Below, piece by piece: positions 9,340 to 18,859 of a DNA stretch of 26,897 bases. Each line of letters begins with the position of its first letter. Position 1 is the stretch's first letter. The notes under the pieces are model-generated. The model did no database searches and was not told where the DNA came from. It saw only the letters and a program-made list of their open reading frames with translations. The position numbers and the translations under genes were made by a program. The stretch lies in the NCBI GenBank assembly GCA_004802705.1, contig SGPL01000451.1, positions 1 through 26,897 on the forward strand. The letters are read 5' to 3'. The DNA is from Bondarzewia mesenterica (lineage: Eukaryota; Basidiomycota; Agaricomycetes; Russulales; Bondarzewiaceae).

Positions 9340-9550
9340 ATACCATAGTACATATACACATAAGCGCTTAGCTGGTTCCGCGTGGTTCTCATACCATTGT
9401 GCCCAATCATCCGAACACCAGCACAACTCTACCTCAGAAGCATTCATCAAGCTGTCACACGAAGAAGCACATCTGCCATACTGTGTGATTGATGTGCCAC
9501 CTAAGGCATAGAAGTTTGTGTATGACAATCCGGAGCTATCTGTCTTGCAG

Positions 9551-9611
9551 GTGATTTTAATTTCAACACATCATTAGTCGTTGCTCATGAGGAATCTAGA
9601 TCTGACTGAAG
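9551..9611 (+). other. MULE intron 2 (61 nt)
   Basis: GTGATT at 9551 and GAAG ending at 9611. The junction is phase 0, joining ELSVLQ to MINWYGKPPF, and switches between the two frames that carry the conserved text. The acceptor choice is less certain than the donor. Confidence 0.58.
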
Positions 9612-9891
9612 ATGATCAACTGGTATGGAAAGCCGCCATTTAGTCAGAGAGCGATCTATTACTTGCACTCAAAGATTGAGAGCCAAAAGTGGAAGCACTG
9701 CGATGATGAATTAGCTTCTGCACAGAAGCTACTTGATGAGGCATCCTCTGCGAATTGTGATTGGGCACAATACAGAGTGGAACCCATTACTCTTGTGCTG
9801 GAGGAGGGCTTGATTGCTCTCACTTTCCTTCTGCCTGGCATGATTGACAAATGGAAGCATTGCTTATGAGAAATAGCAATGGATTCTGCTT

Positions 9892-9944
9892 GTGAGTGCA
9901 AGGCCGCATGCCGAAAGACCCGCTATTTATCACTTTTATTTTAG
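9892..9944 (+). other. MULE intron 3 (53 nt)
   Basis: GTGAGT at 9892 and TTTTATTTTAG ending at 9944. It joins MDSA-T to AG-AACACAAAT, so the split codon is TAG; a Trp (TGG) there would restore the family's usual DSAW motif. Confidence 0.68.
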
Positions 9945-10339
9945 AGAACACAAATGGGTCACATTACGAGGTGTACGTGTTGCTTGGAGAAGTACAGGGC
10001 TCTGGTCTTCCTCTTGAATATCTTCTTATTCAATGCAATGCCGCTACATATGGTGCGAAGGAAAATTTGCTTCGACAGTTACTTCAGCATGTGCACAAAA
10101 AGAAAATCAAGCTATCATTCACCCTGTCCGATAAAGATTTTGCTAAAATCAATGCATTTCATCATGTCTTTCTCAAAGTGAAGCATCAGCTCTACTTCTG
10201 GCATGCTATACGAGCTATCAAGAAGCAGCTGTCCATCTTGTGATGAGCACCAGCATATTATGATGCAAAGGCTGCTCAAGCCGAATTTCATTGGGTTTCT
10301 CAAGACTTCCTTTCAGTAGGGCAGAGTGGAGATAAATTG

Positions 10340-10407
10340 GTATGCTCATTTTATTTGCATTTTGTATGATGTATATCAATCTCTAATTTGACTTCAATTG
10401 TGGCCAG
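10340..10407 (+). other. MULE intron 4 (68 nt)
   Basis: GTATGC at 10340, a ttgac branch-like site near 10388 and GGCCAG ending at 10407. The junction is phase 0 and joins SGDKL to QPLPRTILVIKLRLNGVL, the frame that continues to 10785. Confidence 0.62.
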
Positions 10408-10785
10408 CAACCTCTCCCAAGAACCATTCTCGTCATCAAATTACGCCTTAATGGGGTCCTTCAGGCCACTCAACCTTCGCTGATGCCATGACTCTTCATT
10501 CGCATCCCACCTACTTCTAAACAAACACCACAGGTTGACGAAGAAGTCCCTGTGGAGGATGAGACATTAGGTGATTGGAAGAATGATGAGACTGGTGAGC
10601 TGCTTGAAAAGGTCTCGAGGTTTGCAGATGATGAGATGGACGAGGAAGACGCGCCTGATTGGTTTTTTGAAGAGGGCAAAACTAGGTCTGGAGATCCTGA
10701 CTATGTGTTTTGTCCTGCCCCACATCATCTGCAAAAACCTCACTTGCTAATAAGATGTTATTCATACTTATTCATTTTATTTTAG

Positions 10786-11653
10786 TTTTTTTCTTGTATT
10801 TTAATTTGATGCTTATTCATATCTAATTGAAAGCACATTACTTTTGTAACATAATCAATGAATGATGAAACAATAGTTTTAAAGTAAAATATAATTTCTC
10901 TATCTAATTCAGTTTAAACCTTATTTTCAAGCAATAAAGATATTTATGATCAAATTTTAAGCAGTCTTGAATGTAGTTTTTGAGCTGATTTTTGACATGT
11001 GAGTGAGCTATTAGCTAAATTGGCAAATGTTAGAGCTTTAAAATATAGTAGCTGAGCTTAACAATTATCACTAATTCACAATATTAATACCCTAATCACA
11101 ATTAAGCATAAACATAACTGATCAAAGCATATTGTATGGTTAATATTGATCAGTGTAGTCATTATTAAGTTTTGCATTTATTGACTAAGTCAAAGTAATT
11201 ATCAATCAAAAGTCCTCAGATTTTAGCTCTTCTCATCAAGACCTTTTTGATGATGTATATTATGTATAGGGTTGATGTATGAAAAATGATAATAGTTAAC
11301 AATGTTAGGCAGTTATGAAATTTTGTTATAAGTCAAATTAAGGTCTATATATAAAGTTATATAGAATAATTATTATAAGCTGAAGTGGTGTAGTGGTTAA
11401 GAGTGACAAGATAGTAAGTGAAATGCAAGAGGCTTTGAGTTCAAACTTGTTAAAGACAAAAAAGAGTAAAAAGTTGAAATTGAAAAATGATAAAGAATAA
11501 GTGAAGTTAAGAGTGAGAATTAATTTTATTCTTACATTAATAATAAATTGGGCTTATTTGACAATAATTTGTTGCATACTTATTTGCTGCTTATTTGGTG
11601 TGTATTAGACTACAATTGAAAAGGAGAGATAAGTTAAAATAGGGAATCACTTA
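10786..11653. other. AT-rich region without genes, free of CpG
   Basis: By eye no CG dinucleotide occurs between 10654 and 11766. No supported coding frame. It contains the tRNA-like element at 11379-11450. Confidence 0.6.
11379..11450 (+). ncRNA. tRNA-like Pol III promoter pair; decayed tRNA or SINE head
   Basis: TGGTGTAGTGG at 11386-11396 matches the Pol III box A pattern (TGGYNNAGTGG). GAGTTCAAACT at 11437-11447 matches box B (GGTTCRANNCC) allowing for decay. The 51-bp spacing is slightly longer than in a standard tRNA but acceptable for one with a long variable arm or a tRNA-derived SINE. I could not draw a full cloverleaf; the acceptor stem does not pair well. An A/T-rich tail (about 11455-11530) follows, as in SINEs. 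The boxes look like CpG-decayed forms (TTCGAA to TTCAAA). Confidence 0.45.
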
Positions 11654-12490
11654 TTGGTGTTATTACATCTTATAATATCTTATTCACAAGTGAGGTTTTT
11701 GCAGATGGAGCTCCTGAGGAAGATCATATCAATGTATAGAAAACCTGTCAGTATTTTGTCTGACAACGGGGAGGAGTTTAGATCTTACCGGTTCAAAAAC
11801 TTCCTTCGGTGCCTTGGAATTTATCACTCATACACCTCGCCCTACCATCCACAGACAAATGGCTATCTTAAACGATTCAATCGAGATCTTGTTGGGATAT
11901 TATAGCGCCTGACAGCTCCGATGAGCCAGAATGATTGGGATAAATGTCTGTACAATGCACTGTTAGCATATCATGCACACACTAACAAAAGCCATGGATA
12001 CTCACCTTTCTTCCTGATCTATAGCACTCATCCTCATCTATCTCATGATCCCATCATCCATTCTCTTCATAATCCACCCACTGATTTAAAGGTTGAAGTC
12101 CTACAGAAATTCCAGATGGAGCATGTACAAAACCTAGAGCAATACCGTGTTGATGCGAGTGGAAGAGTGGCAAGAAGATTGGAACAAGAGGCAACATAGT
12201 GTGAGAACTTTTATACAGAACGAGTGCTTGGCCTAGGTGATTTGGTCCTCTGAAGGTTAGAAGCTCCGTCCAAAATGCACTCTCGTTGGGATGGACCCTT
12301 TATTATCCATAATCTTGCTGATAATAATACTTATCAGCTTCGAACCCAAAATGGATATATCCTTCAATACCTCTACAATGGACAACAACTTCGATGCTAC
12401 CATTCACAAAAGCCTGAACCCAGATTATGGTATGCATCTACCGATCTTCAGTGTCGAGATGCTCACACTTGTTCTCACCTAGCAAACTAG
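11654..12490 (+). pseudogene. Ty3/gypsy (gypsy-2) integrase, 5'-truncated and decayed
   Basis: One frame reads integrase text throughout. The second core Asp is in SILSDNGEEF (about 11760). The SPYHPQTNG block follows (about 11840), then WDKCLYNALLAYHAHTNKS (about 11938) and SHGYSPFF. A C-terminal DNA-binding part ends with LGDLVL (about 12235), RWDGPFIIHNLADNNTYQL and RCYHSQKPE. Stops interrupt at 11903-11905 (TAG), 12197-12199 (TAG) and 12251-12253 (TGA). The position after PQTNG where the catalytic Glu is expected reads YLKRFN, so the Glu is Lys. The first core Asp and everything upstream are missing. The family differs in sequence from gypsy-1. The frame closes at TAG 12488-12490. Confidence 0.82.
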
Positions 12491-12639
12491 TATGCCGTTC
12501 ATTTTAAAAAGAAATTCCCAATGTATTATTGTATTTTTAGTATATAATACTGTATGACATATGCTTGAAGATGCAGTGATTCTCGTAGTGTATGATATGG
12601 GTTTACAAGTGTACAATATTGTACGATACTTTGCAGGAG

Positions 12640-12675
12640 CAAAGGAATTAAGAAGGGGATAATGTTGAATTGCAT
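12640..12675 (+). other. Polypurine tract and candidate 3' LTR start of gypsy-2
   Basis: A purine-rich run (aaaggaattaagaagggga) is followed by TGTTGAATTG starting at 12663. Its position, 170 bp after the integrase stop, and the TGTTGA start suit a 3' LTR. The LTR end and its partner are not visible. Confidence 0.42.
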
Positions 12676-12980
12676 GTCTTCTTAGCAAGAGAATTCCACA
12701 TCATCACTGTTCTTGCTCCAATGATGATGCTGGATATTATGTGGCCACTCAGCAGTGAAAATAAATAGGGGAGCTATTTTATCAGTGTAACGTTGAATGT
12801 AAATTACCCCTTACTTACGAACTGGAGGAGTGCTGATTGTATCAGCGCATACCTTGCTTGCAAATTTTGCTGCACTTTTTACAGTTTATTCAGCAGTCTG
12901 ATGAGTATAATTGGCATTCTTAGTCAGTCAGTTGAGAGATTAATGAAATATGGCCATGAAGTGTAAATTTATTTTATAAT

Positions 12981-13087
12981 ATATGGATGAGAAGCAGCGG
13001 CGAAGTAAAAAAATGTTCAGTAATACATGGAGGTGAAGTACCGGTGAAGCAAATTTTTTTAATAGTAATATACAGAGGTGCAGCATA
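12981..13087. repeat. Degenerate tandem repeat, unit about 44-47 bp
   Basis: Units start near 12981 (atggatgagaag), 13025 (acatggaggtgaag) and 13070 (atacagaggtg); the first two also share a second ggcgaag/ggtgaag motif and end in an A- or T-run and agtaat. The copies have diverged. Confidence 0.45.
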
Positions 13088-13554
13088 ATTGTGGTCAGTA
13101 AGGAAGTTAAGGAAATATGGCCATAAGATGATGAGAGAGAATGAGAGTACAAACAATTAATATCGAAAAATGAACCTACTGTGCCTTAAAAAAACACAAT
13201 TTAATATGTATCTACACCACTGATAAATTTCTTCCTGTGGAAAGGGTTTGAAGGTTTAGCAGCAGCAACAGACTAAGCAATGAAGAGAGCAAGTGGAGGT
13301 GGGATCTAATAAGCAAGCAGTTGTCAGCAGAGGTGAAGAAGCAGAGTACATAAGCTAAATGATGATGCCTTGGGCAAGTTGCATTCAGCAGAGATAGAGA
13401 GGATAGGAGATAGAGGAACAAGTGAGAGGACTGAGACTGATAGAACAGATGGCAGCGATTGACATGACAGTCATTGGCAGATTAGTCAAACTTTATTTCT
13501 TAAATACAGCTCGCAGCGGCCTCAGTAACTCATGCAAGAAAGTCGCTGAAAGGC

Positions 13555-13640
13555 TAAAAAAAACAGAGAACCACATACGCGTTAGCATCAGCGAGACTTA
13601 AAAAAATTAGAGAATCACATATATATATGCATCAGCAAAA
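13555..13640. repeat. Two diverged tandem copies of a 40-bp unit
   Basis: Copy 1 (about 13555-13594) reads an A-run, cagagaaccacatacgcg, ttagcatcagcga. Copy 2 (about 13599-13640) reads an A-run, ttagagaatcacatatata, tatgcatcagcaa. The CpGs of copy 1 are TA or CA in copy 2. Confidence 0.5.
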
Positions 13641-14028
13641 ATAATGAGAATAATGTAGCAGTGATGACTCAATCAAACACGACAAACCCCGGTTGAATGG
13701 ACAACATCACAATTTAGACCCTTAGAAGATCTTGCAAGCAAGGTAAAAGAATAAATAAAGCCGGGGATGCTACAGTGGCCCCTCAGAATTTTCTCTTGTC
13801 TTGTCTAGCTCACTGTTACGAGTTCTGACAACACAGCAGTATAACAAGGCAACCAAGGACAACCACTCTGAGAGTTTTTGAAATATTGCTTCTCAAATTA
13901 TGAAACTCTCACGAGCCCGTGTTCAAATTTTCAAACAGCACGATGGCAACTTACTTGTTAAGAGAGGGCCGCTGCTTCGCACAGCATGAATGATTCCCTC
14001 ATCTTTTTAATTTTATGTTAAAACCTCA

Positions 14029-15870
14029 TTAAAGCCTTGAATAAATTAGTATTAAAGCTGATCTCTCATTTAAAGAGTGCAGTTAAGCTTGTGGAATCTT
14101 TAAATACTTATTTTCAAATATGCATTCTCCATTCATAAGTGTACCATTATACTTCCATATATTGCAATCTTTAAAAATTATTCTTGCAGTAAAATGATTA
14201 GATTCTTAATATATAATGCCTCTTAATTGATATATAGTTGTGTCAATCATTATGTTGAGATCAAAGTCTCCAGCTATTTGATTNNNTTCTNANTGAAAGG
14301 TAATAGGCAGATGTTTNANTNNAGTNGTTCTTTGAAAATTATTAATNCAAGNTACACATNATCTTTCATCTTTTNNNATCAAGTAATAATTTCACAATAG
14401 CTGCAGTTNAAAGATCTNTATGACTNAAATNAGTATGCCATAANGAACTTGTGATTNNTNTTTCTTCAAATATTNTATTATATTGTTGACACTATAACTN
14501 AACTGATCNATANNATNATNNANGCTTATNNTGAGANATTACTTTACATAATGCATAAATATATGTGCTAATTGTTTCAGAAATAGGAAATAATTCTTTA
14601 TCAACCTTATTCAATTGAAAATGTAATTTGTCTCTTGCATTATTGATGTCTATATTTTTTTTATTTGCTCTTTCAATCTCTTTAGTCAACATATTTAGCA
14701 ATGGATATTGCTTGACTTTGCACTTCTATGTGTCTTTATTTTCATTGTATATATGCATATATATTGTAAACAAACTATTATATGCACAGCTCCATGTTAT
14801 AGCATTCCGCTTGAATCCACCTAAACTTGTTTATTGAGCAACTTAAATTCTATTTGTTTCTCGTTTGAGCTATTAGGTTCTTCTTCTTGGAATTTGCACT
14901 TTCTTAAAATCTCATCATCTAACTTGATTTCTTTAGATTGTGTTATAGTACCAGTCATTTGTCTTTTTTTTTGATATTTTTCCTTTATCAACACTCAACT
15001 GTTTAAGATGTGTGAAACCTTGTGCAGGTACATATATGTGTCAAGCACTTGCTTGCATTATTTAACTCATTTTAACCATTATCAATAGATGATATAAATT
15101 CTATTGGTAAAGTTTTCTTTGACTTGAATATCACTTTCTATTATAAGTCCATATTTTTAGACTTTTCAACATTTGAAATAAATGGGCTTGACTTAGTCCA
15201 TTTTTATGAATGATGAAGATGTTGCAGCACATAATCATTGCCTTTCCATTGATGATATGCAATAATAAAATGATGTCTTATTTGACCTTAAACATCATAT
15301 GACAGCTTTTACTCATATCATAGAGTTATAATCTCATCTAGTATCTTCAGCTCTCTGAATTCTTGACACAAATCACCTGCTTTCAAACCTCTTGTGATTT
15401 TTTTTAGCATCAAACCCTTATATGAGTATTGTTCCTTACAAAGTTGATCTACAAGATAGACATGTATAAAATGATTGATGTGAGAAATAATTTTGTGAAT
15501 CAACAACATTATATGCTCTTGTTCTTCCTTGTGATGCGAAGTCCATCATTGCAAAGTTTGGCACCAAAAGAACTTGAGTTTGTTTGTTATTGACTATTTT
15601 ACCATTAAGCAATTCACATTTGATATCAAGGGTTTGACTTGAAAGAGGAATCACATTCAATAGTAAGCCATCAAGTTGTATTGCAGATGGTAGATATATT
15701 AACTTTATAAATATACTTGATATATCTTTAAATTGGCTGTTTTACGACTATCCATTTCTCAATGTGCCTCCTAAATGGCAGATGATGCTTCAAAAAATTG
15801 CTCAAAAGCTCGACCACTCATCTTAGTGACTAAGGAGAACAATCCATTTCAACAGATGCATCATATTTCC
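14029..15870 (-). pseudogene. Helitron/Pif1-type helicase C-terminus joined to a Cys/His peptidase-like domain, decayed
   Basis: Read right to left. KMSGRAFEQFFEASSAI (about 15820-15775) comes first, then LPSAIQLDGLLLNVIPLSSQ (about 15690-15630). The helicase motif NFAMMDFASQGRTRAYNV follows (about 15570-15520), then HQSFYTCLS (motif VI-like, about 15495; the following Arg is Cys). GDLCQEFRELKILDEI lies at about 15385-15330 and WKGNDYV near 15240. After a charged linker (FQEEEPNSSNEKQ, about 14890) comes WSCAYNSLF (Cys codon 14788-14786). ARDKLHFQLNK lies near 14620 and a C-terminal YQLRGIIY..NHFTARI follows (His codon 14196-14194). The frame ends at TAA 14031-14029. Several stops, frameshifts and Ns interrupt it. 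The helicase half would unwind DNA for rolling-circle transposition. The Cys..His pair in these contexts suggests an OTU/Ulp1-like cysteine peptidase fold; that is inference. No Rep/HUH domain is in the window. Confidence 0.62.
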
Positions 15871-15900
15871 ACAATACCTTGACCTACAGTAGTGTGACTG

Positions 15901-16325
15901 TGTTGATTTGGTTGATGTTGTGGCATTTTATTTAGTATTTTTTCGATTTTATTTCCCTTTTTTTATTGATTTATCATCTCTTCATTATTTAAGATAGTTC
16001 AAAATGTCTTGAGATGTTTGATCCATTGTTTTTTTTTTTCTGGTGTCACTTGAACATATAGTTATCATGCCACAGTGCCACTCATTGTGTTATTTTTCTC
16101 ATATCTCAGATTTGTTGTTTCACTTCCTATTATTTATTCTAACATAAATACCTGCAACCAAATGTGCTCTATTCTCCCAGTTGCTCACTTTAGACTGCAG
16201 GTGTGTTCTCTCTCTCTTATTCATCATGTATCTATAGTTGCTCACTTTGGACTGCAATGTCCACATATACACTTCATTGTTGTTCTCTTAGCATTGCCAG
16301 TCATCTCTTTGCACTGTGCTTAATA
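15901..16325 (+). repeat. Solo LTR, same family as the copia-1 3' LTR
   Basis: Starts TGTTGATTTG and ends GCTTAATA, which aligns with the GTTCAACA end of 16580-16949 read in reverse. The original ends would be TGTTGA..TCAACA. The sequence matches the reverse complement of 16580-16949 over nearly its whole length, including repeated gttgctcactt(t)ggactgca segments. No clear target duplication: flanks are gactg and aacat. It lies against the helicase relic and may have interrupted it. Confidence 0.62.
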
Positions 16326-16579
16326 AACATGCACTTTGCCCCTCATTAGTTGCTATGTCTGATGAGTCAGCCGAGCACCTTCTGGGCAAGAGAATGAAAA
16401 TATGATACCCACTTATCTGATGCCAATGCTGATGCCAATTCCATTATAGGCTGAGGTGAATAGTGATCCTATATCTGACATTAGCAATCATGCCAATAGT
16501 TTACCCAATAACTGGCCCACATTATATGAATCAGGCCATTCACATCATTAGTTCTCGGCCAATAGGCAGTGGCATTTAG
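16326..16579. repeat. Scrap of the 66-bp repeat family between the two LTRs
   Basis: Includes gtctgatgagtcagccgagc followed by accttctgggca (about 16357-16388), nearly identical to the 66-bp unit at 26676-26897. The remainder has tgatgccaat and ggccaat motifs reminiscent of 26490-26560 and 2960-3060, but the match is patchy. No coding frame. Confidence 0.5.
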
Positions 16580-16949
16580 TGTTGAACACAGTGTAAACAG
16601 ATGACTAGCAATGCTAAGAGAATAACAATGAAATGTATATGTAGATACTACAATCCAAAGTGAGCAACTGAAGATACATGATGAATAAAAAGAGAGAGAG
16701 AATGCACTTGCAGTCCAAAGTGAGAAATTTTTTGAGAATAAGAATAATAATGCAAATGACTAGCACTGTGGCACAATAACTGAAGTGAAACATATGGCTA
16801 AGTGCCACTGAAAACAAGGGAACAATGGACAGGATGTCTACAGACATTCTAGACTATCTCAAACAATGGAGAGATGATGAATCAATGAAGAAGGGAAATA
16901 AAATCGGAAAAATACTGAATAAAATGCCACAATATCAATCAAATCAACA
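16580..16949 (-). repeat. 3' LTR of copia-1
   Basis: On the minus strand it runs TGTTGATTTGATTG to TTCAACA and begins about 40 bp after the copia-1 pol stop (16992-16990). It is shorter than its inverted relative at 15901-16325, by small deletions. The two LTRs form a large inverted repeat with a 254-bp spacer. Confidence 0.62.
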
Positions 16950-16989
16950 CATACCTCTAATGTGACATCTCTCTGAATCCAAAAATCAC

Positions 16990-18560
16990 CTATCCTTTCA
17001 ATCCCATCAGTTTTCTGCAAACATCTATTTACTCAGGAGGAACTGCCTTAGTGAAAACATCTGCAACCATCTCCTCTATAAGAATATATAATGGTTGAAT
17101 AACTCCAGCTTTCACTTGGTCATACAGCCAAAAGAACCTCAAGTTTAAGTGCTTCATCCTCCTATTATGCTCTAGGTTCTTAGCCACACTGATTGCAGAT
17201 TAGTTGCCAATGCGAAGGATAGAAGGGCCCTTGACTTATAGCCAAGTTCAAACAGCAAATGACACATCTAAATGATCTCTCTACCCACTTTAACTACAGA
17301 AATAAACTCTGCTTTGGTGATGGACTGTGCAACAAGTCTCTGAAGCTTGGAACTCCAACTGACAGCAGCTGTACAAATGAGAAGCACATATCCACTGGTA
17401 GACCTTCCATCATTGAGACTGCCAGCAAAATCAGCATCACAGAACAATGTGAATAGCTCAAGCAAGTTGGAAGGTCCATAAGTGAGTTTGTAGTCTAATA
17501 TGCCCTGCAGATAGTGAAACAAGTGCTTGACAGCCTTTGAATGAGTGATGCCAAAGCAGAAATTGAAGCGGCAGAGAGTAGAGATAGCATGAAGAATATT
17601 AGAGTGAGTAAACATCACTAGAAAGAGCAGGGAACTGACAGCAGAGATGTATGGCACTTTCTTCATGTACTCCTTGTCTTTATCAGACTTGATAGACATG
17701 TCAAAAAAGAGTCACACTCTAGGCAGGATGGGTGTCTTGATAGAACTAGAATCATCAAAACTGTAGTGCTGTAGCATATCAATAATGTATTGGTATTGAG
17801 ATAGAGACAGACAATGGTTAGAGCGATCTCTGATGATTTCTATGCCAAGAAGTGAAGTGGTGAGACCCAAATTGTGCAGATGGAAGGCAAAGGCGAGTTC
17901 TGCAATAATTTTGTCTCAGATCTCGACAGAGTTGAAGGCAAATGTACAATCATCAATAAAGACAAGCAGAATGATCTTGACATTGTCCTTAGTGAAGATA
18001 TAAATGCTGTTGTCCAAGTACACCCAAGCACACTCTTCAGCTTTTGATACTACAACTTGGACACTTGCTTGAGACCATAAAGTCTCTTCTTCAGCAGACA
18101 AATGTGATCTGATTCTCCTCACTCAAATCCTTCAGGCTGCTCTATGTAGACTTTGGTGTTGAGTTCCCCATTGATGAATGCATGAGAGATGTCAACAGAA
18201 TAGAGATAGAAGTCTTTAATCATAGAGAGAGCAAGAATGGCACGAATGGCGATAAATTTAGTAGTAGGGGCAAGAGTTTTGAAATAATCAAAGTCAGGAT
18301 GCTGACTGAAGCCTTTGGTGACAAGACGAGCCTTATAGCACTTCAGTGAGCCATCTGTGTTTCATTTGACTTTGAAAACCTAGTGAGAATTGATCACTTT
18401 GTGACTAGGAGGCAGTAAAATGATCTCTCAAGTGCTATTGCAAATATAAGCATCCATCTCCTCCTGTGCAGCCTTTTACTACTCATCTGCATCAGGCCGA
18501 TTGAGGGCCTGCCTGTAAGATGATGGTTCTGCCTTGCTAGAGGATGCAACAAAGAGAGTG
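16990..18560 (-). pseudogene. Copia-1 reverse transcriptase and RNase H, decayed
   Basis: The minus strand shows reverse transcriptase blocks in order. First is a start with CYKARLVTKGFSQHPDFDY (about 18330-18275), then DISHAFINGELNTKVYIEQ (about 18195-18140) and LYGLKQASK (about 18090). The active site is VFIDDC (about 17960), with the Asp pair kept. LLGIEIIRDRSNHCLSLSQ follows (about 17855-17800). RNase H follows: FCDADFAGSLNDGRSTSGYV (about 17435-17375), AVSWSSKLQ and ITKAEF. The polyprotein ends DVFTKAVPPE, a stop, DVCRKLMGLKG and TAG at 16992-16990. RT would copy element RNA into cDNA; RNase H would remove the RNA. Several stops and at least two frameshifts are present. One clean piece of 143 codons covers 17268-17699. 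Confidence 0.8.
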
Positions 18561-18859
18561 CACTCCACTTCTATCATCAAAGCCTTTAACCAATCTTTCT
18601 CCATTTGACACAATAGGCTTATCTAATAAGCTTGAAGCATCATTATCTTCAAGAACTAAAGTCAATTCTAAAGGTTTGACCTGTCACCAGGCACTAAGCA
18701 TATGTCTTTGATGAGTATTACAGTGCGAAATAGTGGGTTCTGGATCAAATTGAGGAGGATTTACAATAGAAGGCAAAAGAGGATCAACAGGAGGAGGAAT
18801 GAGAGGAGGTATTAGTTTTGCTAAAATGTCGACTTATATAGCAAGAAGATTAGAATGAG
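18561..18859 (-). pseudogene. Copia-1 linker between integrase and reverse transcriptase
   Basis: Minus-strand text here is Pro/Ser/Leu-rich with stops, as expected for the poorly conserved linker of copia Pol. No motif is assigned; the boundaries come from the flanking conserved blocks. Confidence 0.4.

Larger units (their letters stand above)
8940..10785 (+). pseudogene. MULE-type DNA transposase relic with introns
   Basis: The order of conserved blocks matches basidiomycete MULE transposases. First comes a Cys pair region: CNVC at 8952-8963 and CAVC at 9030-9041. A DVSSLEEL block follows (about 9194-9217), then YHSTYTHKR (9341 on), then PFSQRAIYYLHSKIESQKWK (9636 on). The core starts with MDSA (first Asp, about 9879-9890) and continues through YEVYVLLGE, FTLSDKD (second Asp, about 10120) and KHQLYFWHAIRAIK (about 10180). 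An acidic tail ends with APDWFFEEG and FCPAPH (about 10730). Four introns restore the frame (listed separately). Nonsense codons lie at 9191-9193, 9509-9511, 9867-9869, at the third junction, at 10241-10246 (two in a row) and at 10489-10491. A frameshift lies near 9148. The 3' end is lost after about 10740. The enzyme would have cut and pasted DNA in the nucleus. Confidence 0.82.
12676..14028. other. No gene; probable gypsy-2 LTR and unidentified repeats
   Basis: Contains a degenerate tandem repeat (12981-13087), a 13-nt direct repeat gaaatatggccat (12945 and 13112), a purine-rich stretch (13240-13460), a local duplication (13555-13640) and a CpG-richer stretch around 13680-14000. Minus-strand ORFs at 12940-13156 and 13212-13421 are low-complexity shadows. 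Confidence 0.4.

Noticed and set aside
9313..9901. Minus-strand ORFs opposite the MULE
   Set aside because: They mirror the sense exons, which carry the conserved blocks.
12940..13421. Several minus-strand ORFs
   Set aside because: Low-complexity products over purine-rich repeat DNA.
13800..13935. Possible box A (tagctcactg) and box B (gtgttcaaatt)
   Set aside because: Spacing of about 115 bp is far too long for a tRNA-type promoter.
16075..16847. ORFs within the two LTRs (82 and 77 codons)
   Set aside because: They lie wholly inside the paired LTRs and are hydrophobic; composition explains them.
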